Below, one piece after another: positions 1 through 10,415 of a DNA stretch of 22,525 bases. Each line of letters begins with the position of its first letter. The stretch's first letter is position 1. Under the pieces are notes generated by a model. It saw only the letters and a list, made by a program, of their open reading frames with translations. It did no database searches and was not told the DNA's origin. Both the position numbers and the translations under genes were made by a program. The DNA comes from Didymodactylos carnosus (Eukaryota > Rotifera > Eurotatoria > Philodinida > Philodinidae): assembly GCA_905250885.1 (NCBI GenBank), contig CAJNOQ010002820.1:1-22525 (forward strand), given 5' to 3'.

Positions 1-1488
1 AGTTTGTGTACTTCAAATTGTCTTAAAAACTGGAGAGGGGTACTTCCAAATTTGTTAACTTTTTAATCTGTGAAGTTGACAGAATATATACTCATTTTAT
101 AGCGATTGCATCCTTTTGAATAAAAACATAAAATTTGTTCTTTTCTTTGTTTCTTGGTTTATATGTATTTCTGTATGCACACAGAAGGTGCATTGACAGT
201 GATATCGGCAGCTCTGTATCTCAAAAAGTAGATTGTACCCTTTTGTAAAAAGTAGCTCGACATAGGGTACAATTTGTGGTCAGTTCTCTTTTATCAAATG
301 GCTGGAACCACAGCTCTCTAACTAGGATTCTACAAGATTTATTTAAAAATATTCATCGACACTGTTTGTCTTGATCGGTATCATAATCTACTCATATGTG
401 ACAAACTATAGAGACCACAAAGAAAATGAGTAAATTAGTTACTACACTAGAAAAATATGTCAGTTTGGAAAATTATTCAAGCGAACATAGAGAAAGGGGA
501 AATAGAATATTGTTATGCGCTAACTTTTATTATGAAATTGACACGTCATTTGGTGGTGTATTCTTGCCAATAAATTCATAGTTTATATTTCGCTTCTTTT
601 TTCTTTCTTGCTGAAACCAAACGAGCTTTGCACGAAAAAACGACTAGGAAAAACACAACGACTCACTAGTTAAACATAATTGCGTATTTCGACCAATATC
701 TGGTTAAGCAAAGTAGAATAAGAATGAATCGACATCAATGCTGTTCAAAAACGTCGCCTTAATGAAAAAGTTTATAAACTTTAGAATGCTCTTTTCGTTC
801 GGTGTCAACTTATTACAACACACAGTGGGCATTCAGGTGGAAATTTAGAAAAAAACAGTGATCTTGCTTTTTCGTAATTAAATAGTGTTTCATATACTTC
901 GAGTGACGACCGATTTAATGGTGAAAGAATTTTTTTTCTACGACTCTTCCGTTTTATTGAAGGATAGTAAATTAGAATAAAACCGAGATCATATGCGGAA
1001 AGAACACAGTCAGACGAATACGAAATAAAAAAGAATTTTGTTTTTCGAGTGAAACCTTTTTCTTTTTTTTTGATGGAGTTTTGGAATGGATTCTTTCGAA
1101 AACTGTCTAGGCTGTCAAAGCTCTCTCCGGTATTTTGAGAACGTGCAGCTTAGCGCAGGTCTGAACTAATATATTTTTATACCAAAATCTTCCTCGCGAG
1201 GCCGTGCATCTATGGTAAACGCGCAAAAGTGCGCATATTTTCCTGGACTGAGATATTGGTTTTCCAAAATTCCTCGGTTTTTGAGCTAAACTGACCTTTT
1301 CGCACTCAAAAAACATTTTTTCCTACATAATATATATATATTCGGAATCACCGCGAAAAACTGCAAGGATGGTATATAATTCATCTGAATTTGGTCCTTC
1401 CGTTCTGAGATCTATAAATTTCTTAGATTTGGGATTCAAACGAAGAACTTTCCGCTGAAAATTCAAAATTCAAGAGAGAAACCGTGGA
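1..1488. other. AT-rich non-coding stretch
   Basis: I see no convincing coding region here. Open frames are short (for example a 69-codon minus-strand frame at 1107-1316), of low complexity and without a recognisable domain. Homopolymer A and T runs are frequent, and there is a short TA run near 1330-1340. It may be intergenic or intronic sequence of a gene lying outside the window. Confidence 0.5.
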
Positions 1489-1668
1489 AGATCTGATAAA
1501 ACTGCTTCGATAGGTTATCGACGATGCTCTATCCAATGGAATGGTTTTTCAGTTTAAAAACGTTTTTCAAAAGGTTTTCCACAAATCCAGTCTCTGGAAA
1601 ACCCACTGGAAAACTATTCCATTTGGAAAGAGAATCGTCGAAAACCTATAGAAAGTGGTTCAGATAAT
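1489..1668. repeat. Imperfect inverted repeat (hairpin) of about 64-bp arms
   Basis: The stretch 1489-1552 reads, in reverse complement with scattered mismatches, as 1605-1668. Shared core strings are GATAGGTTATCGACGAT with CTATCCAATGGAAT on one side and the complement of ATAGGTTTTCGACGAT with CTTTCCAAATGGAAT on the other. The loop of about 50 bases holds a smaller hairpin in which GGTTTTCCA faces TGGAAAACC. The core resembles a motif repeated near 6540, 6698 and 6950, so this is probably an inverted pair of one dispersed repeat family. Confidence 0.7.
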
Positions 1669-3720
1669 TTCAGTCCACTTATAAAGTTAATGTCCGCCTG
1701 CTCTAGCGAAAAATGCCCACTGTACAAAAGTAACAAAACGGCTTGTCCAATCGTGGCAGAATACATTTTTTCTTTTTAAATTTGATTTTTCTTGGCCATT
1801 TTGAAAGACGAAAAGTCGACATTTTTCTACGTGTGTGCGGCCATGTGCTCTACAATACCTGAAAATAGCATGCAGTTTGGTTGCACAGCTTCGATTTTAT
1901 TAAAGAAGTAGAGATCATGGCGGAATCGCGAAAGATGGACAAGCTCTTTTGGCTGTGTTCTAAGATGTGAAAAATTCTGCGAAACTGAATAACCTACGAG
2001 AAAATATTTGCTAGGAAACTTATAGCAGATCTTATGGGTAATTTGAGGAAAGAAGGAAAATTCAATAAAAGTTCGAATTTGAGTGGCCACTGAGAAAAGA
2101 GTGTTGTGGTGCAATCACGTTTCTCTGGCGAAAACACGTTTCACGAAATGACCATGTTTTTTCCAATTTTTTATTTGTTCGTAAAGTGAGTAATATCTCA
2201 ATCAAAACATGTAATGAGTATTTCCCTAACAAAAAACAGTAAAAGTATTGTTTCTCACCTGCCATTTTTTAATTCTTTCACACAATCAGCCACAGTTCCA
2301 GCAATAAGCGTGTACCATGAGAGAGTTTTTGAAAGAAAAGTTTTGATGCGCCGAGCCGTTCGATAAAACTCAGCGTTTAAGGGTTTGAAGCTAAGCTCTT
2401 CCGAATGGCGGTCTCAAAATTTTTCAAAATAGGTCTAAGCATATTTTCTGGAGAATTGCGGTTTTTCACTTCATGAATTTGAATAAATAAGCTAATTGTC
2501 TTGTAAAAACTATAGTCGTTAAAAATATCTCAAAACGGCCATTGTCTTTGAAGTGTTTAGACCGCATTTGAAAAAACATTCAGATCCTCGACTCGTATTT
2601 TGGTTTTTTCAGTTAAAATTAAAAAATCTAAATTTCATCTTTTCTTAATTCCTAAATAGACAGATATAGAAACATGCTAAAATTCATACCCGACGATAGC
2701 GCCTGAAAAATAGAACAAACTTAGGCGGTTGCCTAGAACTTGTCGGAGCTCACTTTTTTTATAGACTTTTCTGTAAAAAGAAGAAATTTATACATATATA
2801 TAAGCTTACCGTTTTATTTTATTTCTACTTCAACGTAAGGTCTGTATAACCCATGCGCGCTTGATAATGAACGCATAAAATAGTTTGAAGATTTGTGTTT
2901 TTTAATTTTTTTTTACAACTTTTTTAATAATAAATTCTTAATTATGTTGACAAAGTTAAAGATATTACAGCCGGAATAGGCGTGTTTCATGAGAAAACTT
3001 CACCTTTGTTTGCGCTGAAGCACTGCTCAAAATTTAATGAAATTTCGTTCTTAATGGTTTCACACGATGCTCTTTCTAACGCGAAAAAACGTTACACTAC
3101 CACTACAGCATATCCCACCACATTCTTCCATCATACAGCCATATCTGACTATACATGAGTAGTTTATGAGTAATCAAATCAAAAATGTGTGGCATATTCA
3201 GTTAGAGCAATGTATGACAATAATGTAATGTCCAAAATTAAAGAAGATGCTAAAATTTCAACAATACTGTGATATTGGTTATCAGAATATCGTGAATGAA
3301 TCGGAATTGATCCGGTTCAAGGTGGAAATGAAAAAACAGACAGATACGATAATCTGACATGTTGTAAAGCTCTGGGCTTGACGTCTTTCAAAAATTATAA
3401 GAGAAACAAATTGCTAAAAAACTGTCATAGAATTTCATGCCGGTAGCCGAGTTATTGAGTGTGCCGTTATTCTGGAACTCCGTGGCGAAAAACGTTTTTC
3501 CGTCAGCAGTGCATGTAAATGTTGAGAAAATGATGTTTTTATAGACGATCGATATAGCTCTAAATTATATGACTCGACGTTTTTCCGTCCAGAACTTCAT
3601 TTTTCGAGTATTTTATCGTGCGGCACAATGCCTGTGCAACTCACTCATCTGTAGTTTTTGATGTTGAATAGCTTTCGTTTATAAATAAAGCTACTAGACG
3701 AAGGTTTTTGAATTCCATGA
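1669..3720. other. AT-rich non-coding stretch
   Basis: No gene can be supported. Two overlapping minus-strand frames (95 codons at 1827-2114 and 67 codons at 2062-2265) have unbiased composition and no motif I recognise. A weak inverted similarity links about 3465-3510 to about 3572-3630 (shared TTCTGGA and GAAAAACG strings, plus GTGCCG), which may be the trace of an old element. Confidence 0.4.
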
Positions 3721-3951
3721 ATCAGTTTATCTCACTGTTCACCGCCGAAATTCAGCTTATTCACGGATAAATATATTTCCATTCATTTTGACGCCGTTTT
3801 TACTACACTAAAGCCAATGATCTCGAATAAGGAGGCAACCAAGGCATTTGAACATTCTGGCATGTTCGAGAGAATCAGAAAAACGATTGATAAGACGAAT
3901 AGTATCGACACGAATTCAGATGCAAAAGAAAAGAATCAGTTTTGTCAGTAG
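3721..3951 (+). CDS. Short coding-like ORF, possible last exon or gene remnant
   Basis: An open frame runs from just after a TGA at 3718 to a TAG at 3949-3951. Its first ATG is at 3817, giving a 44-residue peptide; without that start the frame encodes 76 residues. The peptide is charged and helix-prone (segments such as NKEATKAFEHSG and ERIRKTIDKTNS), which looks more like real protein than its surroundings. An AATAAA-like hexamer lies about 18 bases after the stop. I do not recognise the family. It could be the terminal exon of a gene whose other exons I cannot place, a decayed remnant, or chance. Confidence 0.3.
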   Translation: MSLSHCSPPKFSLFTDKYISIHFDAVFTTLKPMISNKEATKAFEHSGMFERIRKTIDKTNSIDTNSDAKEKNQFCQ

Positions 3952-4013
3952 AGAGTAGTTTTAACTTAAATAAAGCTGCTTAAAATATACCAGTATTACG
4001 CTTATGCAGCTGT

Positions 4014-4033
4014 CAGCGTATTTACATACGCTG
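4014..4033. other. Small perfect hairpin
   Basis: CAGCGTA and TACGCTG form a perfect 7-bp stem around a six-base loop. It lies about 270 bases upstream of the membrane-protein gene. No function can be assigned from sequence alone. Confidence 0.4.
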
Positions 4034-4298
4034 CATATATGTACTTCGCGTTGTTTAAGTATATGTACTTCAGCTTATCAAAGCAGAGAGCGAAACTTTG
4101 TACAGAGATTATGAAATTGACGTAACTTTGATTCCAATGAAGTATAGGTTGCCGTTTTATGGCATAAAATTTTTGTTTTTTTCTTGCTCATAATTCCTAC
4201 ATGTGATATTTATGATTCTTATCCTTTATTTGACTTTAAACTTCGTACATAATGTAAAGACAGTATTCATTTCTTTCCAAATAATCATCGAGAAAAGA

Positions 4299-4853
4299 AT
4301 GATTGCGTTTATATTTTTGCTTCTAATAGCAGTTTATCAAAGCAGTGCAGCAAAGTCTGACAAGGATCGATATTGTTCAACAGACAAACAATGCAAATAT
4401 TATTGCGACAGAAAGAAATGTCAGCCTCAGATCCAACTTGGTAAAAAGTGTTCTGGTTATGACATTCATTCGAAGGAATGTGATGGGACAGAAAATAAAT
4501 ACTGGTGTGATTCGATCCAAAAAGTGTGCAGTAAGCGAAAATTAGACGGACAACCATGTGAGTACGACTATTCATGTAGGTCAAACTACTGTAATTCGAA
4601 ATGTCAAAAAAAGAATTCGTACACACCGCCCACAATCGTGAAGGATATGGTCTACATTGTTACTGGTGTTTTGCTACTCTCAGCAATAATCATATGCGCC
4701 GTCGCATTCATCTCCATTACGCGATCGAGGGCGAAACAACGTGTGCACTGCAATCATAATGGGAGAGAAGAACGAGTCGATGTTGCAACAGTGGAGAAAT
4801 TACCTCCTGCCTATGCTGATTTGCCACCACCATATACCTCATCCCATGAGTAA
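4299..4853 (+). CDS. Cysteine-rich type I membrane protein with two PPxY tail motifs
   Basis: The predicted protein has 184 residues. I chose the ATG at 4299 because it opens directly into a signal peptide (residues 1-18, MIAFIFLLLIAVYQSSAA); the frame is open from 4203 but that adds an unlikely extension. Residues 26-102 are an ectodomain with 12 cysteines in closely spaced pairs, resembling small disulfide-knotted modules such as EB or dickkopf-like domains; the exact family is uncertain. A membrane span covers about 119-140, followed by a basic stop-transfer stretch (RSRAKQR). The cytosolic tail carries PPAY (169-172) and PPPY (176-179), the classic ligands of WW domains such as those of NEDD4-family ubiquitin ligases. 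From this I infer a surface receptor or adhesion protein turned over by ubiquitination. No intron is needed and the frame is undamaged. The neighbours on both sides are repeats or non-coding. Confidence 0.75.
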   Translation: MIAFIFLLLIAVYQSSAAKSDKDRYCSTDKQCKYYCDRKKCQPQIQLGKKCSGYDIHSKECDGTENKYWCDSIQKVCSKRKLDGQPCEYDYSCRSNYCNSKCQKKNSYTPPTIVKDMVYIVTGVLLLSAIIICAVAFISITRSRAKQRVHCNHNGREERVDVATVEKLPPAYADLPPPYTSSHE

Positions 4854-5909
4854 AATGAATTTATTTGCTTTTTTAATTTTATAATACATTCTTCTTGTGA
4901 ACTGACTTTAAAAACAAGATTTGTTTAATCGAGAAAAAAGTGTTTAACCAATAAGTTAACGACTCCTCCAACAAGCGAACGATTCTTTGTAGTTGGGCAT
5001 GATGAACATCGCATGTAAGTAGTTTAAAAGGAGTAGCGGGTATCTTCCCATACATCTATCGTAAAACTTAACTGGTTTAAAGAGCACAGTTTACTACATA
5101 TAATTATAAGTTTTTTCTGAGATCTATCCACATGTGGCTAAATCATACAAGATTTTACACCAGTATGTTCTAAATTTATTCCACTTCTTAAAAATTATCC
5201 GCAGATTTATTATTTGTAAAGACCTGTAGAAAGTTTTGGAGTTTTTACTGTTTTAATTCAAACTAATTAATTCATAGCTCTGAAACTATTCAGTTTTATT
5301 TGCTTGCTTATTTTTGAACAAAAGCTTCCGACAATTACTTTTTCTGCATCAACATTTGGGTATTCCATCAAGTATGCCCACATGGAGTGGATCGACAAAC
5401 AGCGGCCGGGGAGAGAAGCTAAACTAACTGGATGTCCTTATTGCTTCTTGACCGTTCTCGCTACTTCATCATTTTTCGTGAAAAGTTGTAGCTTCTGGTT
5501 TGCAATTTCAATCCAACTGTGGTTAAAATCAAATAGTGAGTGATAGAAGAAAATACTATAGTTTTAAACTTCAGAAATGGCTTTTTTTCTAGTTTTGCAT
5601 TCATGCACGCTTACTCGCTTCATTGTAAATACAAAAAACATCATTCGTTTCGAATTTCCATTTTAACACGCTCTCTATAGAACAAACAGAACCCATTCTC
5701 TTTTCCGAGTAAAAATGGGTTCCCATCAACGAAAAACGTCGCACAATTCCATAACAGATGAAAACAGATACATTTGTTCACTCAAAACCCCTTAATTTCT
5801 CCTCAATACCGTTCCCATCAGCGACCTCAAAACAACTCCTACATGATCAGTAAACGTTACCACTATCATACTTCTCACACACAAGGAGACTAACAAAACA
5901 CATGAATCG
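4854..5909. other. Non-coding stretch after the membrane-protein gene
   Basis: The first bases after the stop are AT-rich 3' UTR-like sequence with no perfect AATAAA close by. A 79-codon plus-strand frame at 5304-5543 and a 64-codon minus-strand frame at 5792-5986 have no recognisable domain, and I do not call them. A short inverted pair (AACCCATT near 5690 facing AATGGGTT near 5717) is visible. Nothing else is supported. Confidence 0.4.
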
Positions 5910-6990
5910 ATGGCCCTTGAAATTCCCCATAAACTGAGCTGGTCAGAATATCTTGACTGTTTGAGCCAGTCATCACAGATATGCAAAAGAAACGTTCGAG
6001 AGCCGAAAACGCCAATGGAACCCAGTTTCGGTTATATTTTTTCCCCACAAACAAAATTACAGATTTTTCTATGATACACTATTAGATAGCCCTTGAAATT
6101 CGTAGAAGCTTTACAAACTGAGCTAGTCAGAATGTCTTGAATGGATGGCTAGTTGAATGAATGGTTAGTTTGCACATATCCAAAAGAAGCGTTCAAGTAC
6201 CGAAACCACTAGTAGAGCACTCTTTTAGTCTATATTTTCTGAGAAAAAAACATTAAACTCTTCTCGATAATATACTGTCCGATAGGCCTCGAAATTTCCT
6301 ACAAACTGAGCTAATCAGAATGTCTCGACCGGTCGGGCAAGTTACCAAAGACATACAAAAGAAGCGTTGGAGTACGAAGAACACGTGCAGCAAAGTATTT
6401 TAGTCGTTTCTCAGCCGTTTATAAAACGCTTTTTCACCATGTAGGTAAAGTTAGCACCGGATTTGAGTAAAACTTGCCCATGTTCGTCTACGAACCTGTT
6501 CCAGAGACTCCATTCTTGTTTCATGTACAGCCCGACGAGCCCTATCCAATGGTATAGTTAGACTTTCAACAGCTCAAACAATATCCAGAAAAATCACAAA
6601 ATACTGATATTTGCCTATATGAATAGTAGGACCCACATGGTAAAACTTGCCCAGATTCGTCTACGAACCTGTTCCAAGTACAACTCGACGAGCGCTACCC
6701 AATGGTGGAATCAAATTTCCAATAGTCCAAACTATATTCTGAAAAATTCCAAAAAAGATTAATCAGCTCTGCTAGAGATCTCAAGATCTGTTCACGTTAC
6801 TCACTAAGATATAATTCATATATTGCGAAGTTCTTTATGTAATGCGACGAACTATATATGTGTTTTAAAATCTTAAATTGTTATGTATTTTTATAATCGA
6901 TAGTCCTTGAAATTCTCTATAAACTGAGCTACAAGTACAACTGACAAGCTGTATCCAATGGTATAATTAGATTTTCAATAGCCTGAACCA
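5910..6990 (+). repeat. Degenerate tandem and dispersed repeats with units of about 180-195 bp
   Basis: Three diverged units begin at about 5914, 6090 and 6286. Each starts with a variant of CCCTTGAAATTC, followed by AAACTGAGCT, GTCAGAATGTCTTGA and, some 80 bases on, CAAAAGAAGCGTTCGAGTAC. A truncated fourth start lies at about 6903. Interleaved are three copies of a second motif (about 6525, 6683 and 6930) built on CGACGAGC, CTATCCAATGGTATAGTTAGA and TTTCAATAG. Two of these are preceded by AAAACTTGCCCA and TTCGTCTACGAACCTGTTCC. The second motif resembles the core of the hairpin at 1489-1668. Units are too diverged for recent expansion. There is no coding frame. Confidence 0.7.
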
Positions 6991-7240
6991 TGTCCCGAAA
7001 AATGCCTTGAAAAATGCAAGATTATAATTGCATAGAATGTTTTTAATAAGTAAAAATAAATCAAACAGATTTTTATTGTAAAATGTACAAATAACTTTAA
7101 GTTTTAACAAGTTTATTTAGAGCAAATGCTTTTAACAAATCATGTAGACTGCCCCAATTGTCTTGAGTTGGCAGTATAATTGATGTGGCCGGCTGATTCA
7201 TGGTGATGCCAATGTTCACGATAGGTGACTGGTGGAGGAC
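6991..7240. other. AT-rich spacer with a minus-strand AATAAA
   Basis: A minus-strand AATAAA lies at 7072-7077, 364 bases downstream of the stop of the broken minus-strand gene. It could have been that gene's polyadenylation signal before the palindrome arrived, but AT-rich sequence makes chance matches common. Confidence 0.25.
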
Positions 7241-7507
7241 TGCGCGGTTACAATTAAAAATGTAAAGTTAATACATTGCTATTATCTGTAGAATCCAGAA
7301 TTCTAGAACTCTGAACTGTACATACATGTAAAGTTGCATATTCACGCTCACGCTTACCCTCACACCCACCCCTAGAATTAAGAATTTTAGAATTCTCAAC
7401 AAGTAAAGTTCAACTTTACACACATATAAAGTTCAGAGTTCTAGAATTCTGAATTCTGCAGATAATAGCAATGTTTGAACTTTACATTTTGTAATTGTAA
7501 TCGCGCA
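7241..7507. repeat. Long imperfect palindrome with arms of about 76-97 bp
   Basis: Bases 7241-7316 match the reverse complement of 7431-7507 with only scattered differences: both read TGCGCG, TTACAATT, AATGTAAAGTT, CATTGCTATTATCTG, AGAATTC and TAGAACTCTGAAC. Weaker pairing continues inward to about 7337 and 7408 around ATGTAAAGTTG, leaving a loop of about 70 bases with CTCACGCTTACCCTCACACCC. No clear target-site duplication was found. It overlaps the last 22 codons of the broken minus-strand gene. It may be a foldback or MITE-like element, or a local inverted duplication. Confidence 0.85.
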
Positions 7508-8584
7508 TGTCTGGACTGGTGAGTTTGTAAACGTCGATGACGTCGGTATATTAGGCAAAAAGCAAGAAAAATGACTACTATCAGAAGAATAGCCATAGGT
7601 CGTAAGTAAGTGCAACAGTAAGGATAATAACCATAGGTCTTGTTGTACTTATATTTTGTTGTTCTGATAAACTGTGACCGGTTTTTTCTGTTCTGAATTT
7701 TCATCTGCTCTTCTAAGGTAAGTATCAAATTTTTATCAGAAGCAAATGGATACACTTTCGGAAGACTAATATTTAATGGACGAATTTCTTCGACTACTGG
7801 AACAATATCTTCGTTTATTGTTTGTAAGATATATGGTTTGAACGTCTGACATCGCTTATCTCCAATAAAATTGATGTTACAACCACAGTAAACGCTATCA
7901 TTACAACCCAAGTGAAGTATGATCAGGTTTTTGAAAACATAAAAACCTGTAGTTATGCCACAATTTACAAGTGTTTTTGTCGACAATTCCATTACATCAG
8001 AACCTACTTTCTCAAAATGTGAAGAGCTATAGAGAGAGCTCTCAACGTGACAATGGAATGAACGATTGGTTCCAATTAGTTGTTCCAGACACATATTATT
8101 AATACGTTTCTGAACAATGAGTGCATCTCGACAAACCATCTAGTCTCCAAAGTCACATACTAGTTATTCTGCAGTCTCTCGGCATTCAATATATGCACGG
8201 TTGGATACACCTATAATTTTTGGCAATCCAAAAATCTCCTTTCCTATTTCTCCCTCAACGATGTAAAATAGCGAGGCGATAAGTTTGTAAACCTGGATCT
8301 TGTCATATGCATTAATTTTAATAACTGAAAAATAAGATGTCAAGACAAAATTACCTAGGTGCTCTGGATAGTAACCCCTAGTATCGTCCGTAGGTGATCC
8401 ATTTACTGATGGGAAAAGCTGAACGGTCTGCGCGAAAAAGCATACGCGCTATAAATGCGGCTTTTGATTCACTAGCAGTAGGTACTAAATGTTTAAGGCG
8501 CTGGTACGCAATTTTCACAATCTCATTCTGTTCTGCCATTCCGATAAAATCCAAGTTCAAATCGTTGACACACACCACACTCAT
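7441..8584 (-). pseudogene. Broken gene for a C-terminally anchored membrane protein
   Basis: Read on the minus strand, coding-like sequence runs from an ATG at 8584 for about 380 codons. The frame must change once between 8448 and 8381: the first frame stops at 8378, and the second opens below 8451. After that it stays in one frame to 7441, except for an in-frame TAA (8164-8166) and an in-frame TAG (8140-8142). Below the stops are several N-glycosylation sequons (NRS, NIS, NKT), conserved-looking cysteines, a membrane span (PMAILLIVVIFLAFCLIY) and a short basic tail (RRHRR). No signal peptide is visible at the upstream end, so an upstream exon may be missing. I do not recognise the family. 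A cell-surface protein or an Env-like ORF of a retrotransposon are both possible. Its last 22 codons lie inside a palindrome, so the original C-terminus may be altered. Confidence 0.55.
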
Positions 8585-8606
8585 TTCCCATAGTCTATAT
8601 TTCTTT

Positions 8607-9818
8607 CATATATCTTAATTGTGTACGTGAGAATGTTGTACTTTTATGACAAGTGGACGTGAACCGGCAGTAGTGATACTGTTAAGAATGAAGCACCAAC
8701 AAAAAATGAAAAGGTGGAGCAAAGATTAGGCAGAATCCACTTCTTTGTAGCCAACTTTCACAGAGAGGAGACTTCTTTCAGTTATCACTATTTTCAGAGG
8801 TTTTAACATAAAGCTGGAAAAAGTTGGAAACTAGGAGTTCGTATCAAAGACGAACTTTGCCCTGAAGTGAAGCGTTGGTTACTTATTAACCTTATTAGTT
8901 AATATTCTCCAGAAGTATCGTGAATTACTCAGGAAGGGTTGGGTTAGGTTTTCTAACTTCATATGGTTGTGTCTGTGACAGAATTCCTTTTACAATTAAA
9001 GTGCATATATAGCAAAAATATCGACCAATAAGGCTCCGTTTAAGCGCTGAGGTGTTTGATCACTTGAGAGAATCTTGATTTCTTCTATGAATGATTTGAA
9101 TCTGTGTACATTTATTTATATTTTAGCGAATTCGTTTTCAAGATGTGGACCATAAAAATTGCATGCATAGAAGCGTTCGCAGCTTTTCTCGCTATCTGTT
9201 TTCAGCGTTGCTTTTGATGTTAGTTGAAGATTTCGTAAGAAAATTACCTGAACATGCAGTCTAGGAAAGTGCATTTTAGAGTATTTTCACTTCAAGAAGA
9301 AACGTTGAACAGAATATTGTGCATTAAAATAATAGAAGCTCTGTTAATATAAACAACTCTCTCCATCTTCCTCCATTTTGGGCTACATGTAGCTAGACTC
9401 GTTCTAAATTTGATGTGCTCGGTGCATGTTTATTGAAAGAGATTACTGTCATGATATTTCAGAAAGGAGATTACAACAAAGAAGACAGTACACACAAAAA
9501 ACAGCATATCAGACAATTCTTGAGTATATACATGAAACAGCACAATTAAATTTTCATCAGAATATAAAAAGCTTGGTTAGTAAATAATTGTTGATACGAA
9601 CTTTAGAGAAGATCCGTAAATAAAACCCAAAATATAATAAAATAAAAAAATAGAAAAACGCAATAAAATGTGTTTCAGGAATAGAGTTCTGCCATCAAGT
9701 GTAGATTCCTCTTTTCCTCGATGTCGCATGCAAATATCTAAATGTGAGATATATCAACTTGTGCGGGCTGGACGAGGAAAATTTCTTCTTTTATTCAGTT
9801 ATCTTTTATGGTCGCAAT
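8607..9818. other. Non-coding stretch
   Basis: No open frame of note and no recognisable RNA gene or repeat was found on either strand. It separates the broken membrane-protein gene from the foldback transposon. Confidence 0.45.
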
Positions 9819-9835
9819 TAGGACTGTAAAAGTTA

Positions 9836-10020
9836 CCGTTACTTCTTCGACCGTTATCGACAACGGTAACTGAAAAGTCAGTTATCGTTAAAACAACGGT
9901 AACTGTCTTTTCAGTTACCGTTGTTTTAACGGTAACTGACTTTCTAGTTACCGTTATTTTAACGGTAACTGACTTTCCAGTTGCCGTTGAAATAACGGTA
10001 ACTATCAATTAGTTAACTTT
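9836..10020. repeat. Array of short palindromes built on AACGGTAACTG / CAGTTACCGTT
   Basis: Five to six units of about 28-33 bp alternate AACGGTAACTG with its complement CAGTTACCGTT, separated by CTTTT-like or A/T spacers. Each unit can fold on itself as well as pair with the opposite arm. A shorter version is present in the right arm at 10749-10846. The core contains TAACGG and TAACTG, which match the known binding consensus of Myb-family proteins (YAACKG). Whether anything binds is unknown. Confidence 0.75.
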
Positions 10021-10082
10021 GTGGTAACTATTTTTTAAGTATGGCAGAAATATACAGGCAGCGGCTTAAAATGGCTTCCAAA

Positions 10083-10415
10083 TAGTGGCGTAACCAGGGG
10101 TGGGCTAGACTGAGCGCCGCCCGGCCAGTGGAGGTCTTTAGCCGGGCACCGGGAGAAACAAAAAATAATTATTTCCACCAAGATTTTTGTCGAATAATGT
10201 TGAAATAACTATTGTTTGTTTATTTCATTTTCTTTTTTGTTCACATAATTTCACTTAATAAAAGTGCAGATACAGTGTATTGTCTTTCTCTTAAGAAAGT
10301 GAGAATTGAGCAACTGTATTTCAGTTGTGAAAAAAATTTAAACTATCGTGGATGGATTTTTTTAAAGGTCGTGGGGCACTGCCCTACCACCCACGGATTC
10401 CTGGTTACTCCACTA
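10083..10415. mobile_element. hAT-like miniature inverted-repeat element nested in the foldback transposon
   Basis: The ends are 16-bp terminal inverted repeats with one mismatch: TAGTGGCGTAACCAGG at 10083-10098 and CCTGGTTACTCCACTA at 10400-10415. Flanking 8-mers are CTTCCAAA (10075-10082) and CTCCCAAA (10416-10423), an 8-bp duplication with one change. Length, an 8-bp target duplication and ends starting TAGTGG fit the hAT superfamily. At 333 bp and without a transposase it is a MITE. The inside has a GC-rich patch near the left end (GAGCGCCGCCCGG) that differs from the AT-rich surroundings. Confidence 0.8.

Noticed and set aside
1827..2265. Two overlapping minus-strand frames of 95 and 67 codons
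   Set aside because: They have no start context, motif or splice support, and the composition matches the non-coding surroundings.
5304..5543. A 79-codon plus-strand frame with a hydrophobic end
   Set aside because: No ATG opens it at its stated start and no family is recognisable. The minus-strand reading is interrupted by stops.
8182..8353. A 30-base intron between GTAATT and TTTTCAG on the minus strand in the broken membrane-protein gene
   Set aside because: Thirty bases is below the usual minimum for splicing, and the stretch is open in frame, so reading through needs no intron.
9799..10008. A 69-codon minus-strand frame rich in Thr, Val and Lys
   Set aside because: It is the translation of the AACGGTAACTG palindrome array at a transposon end, not a gene.
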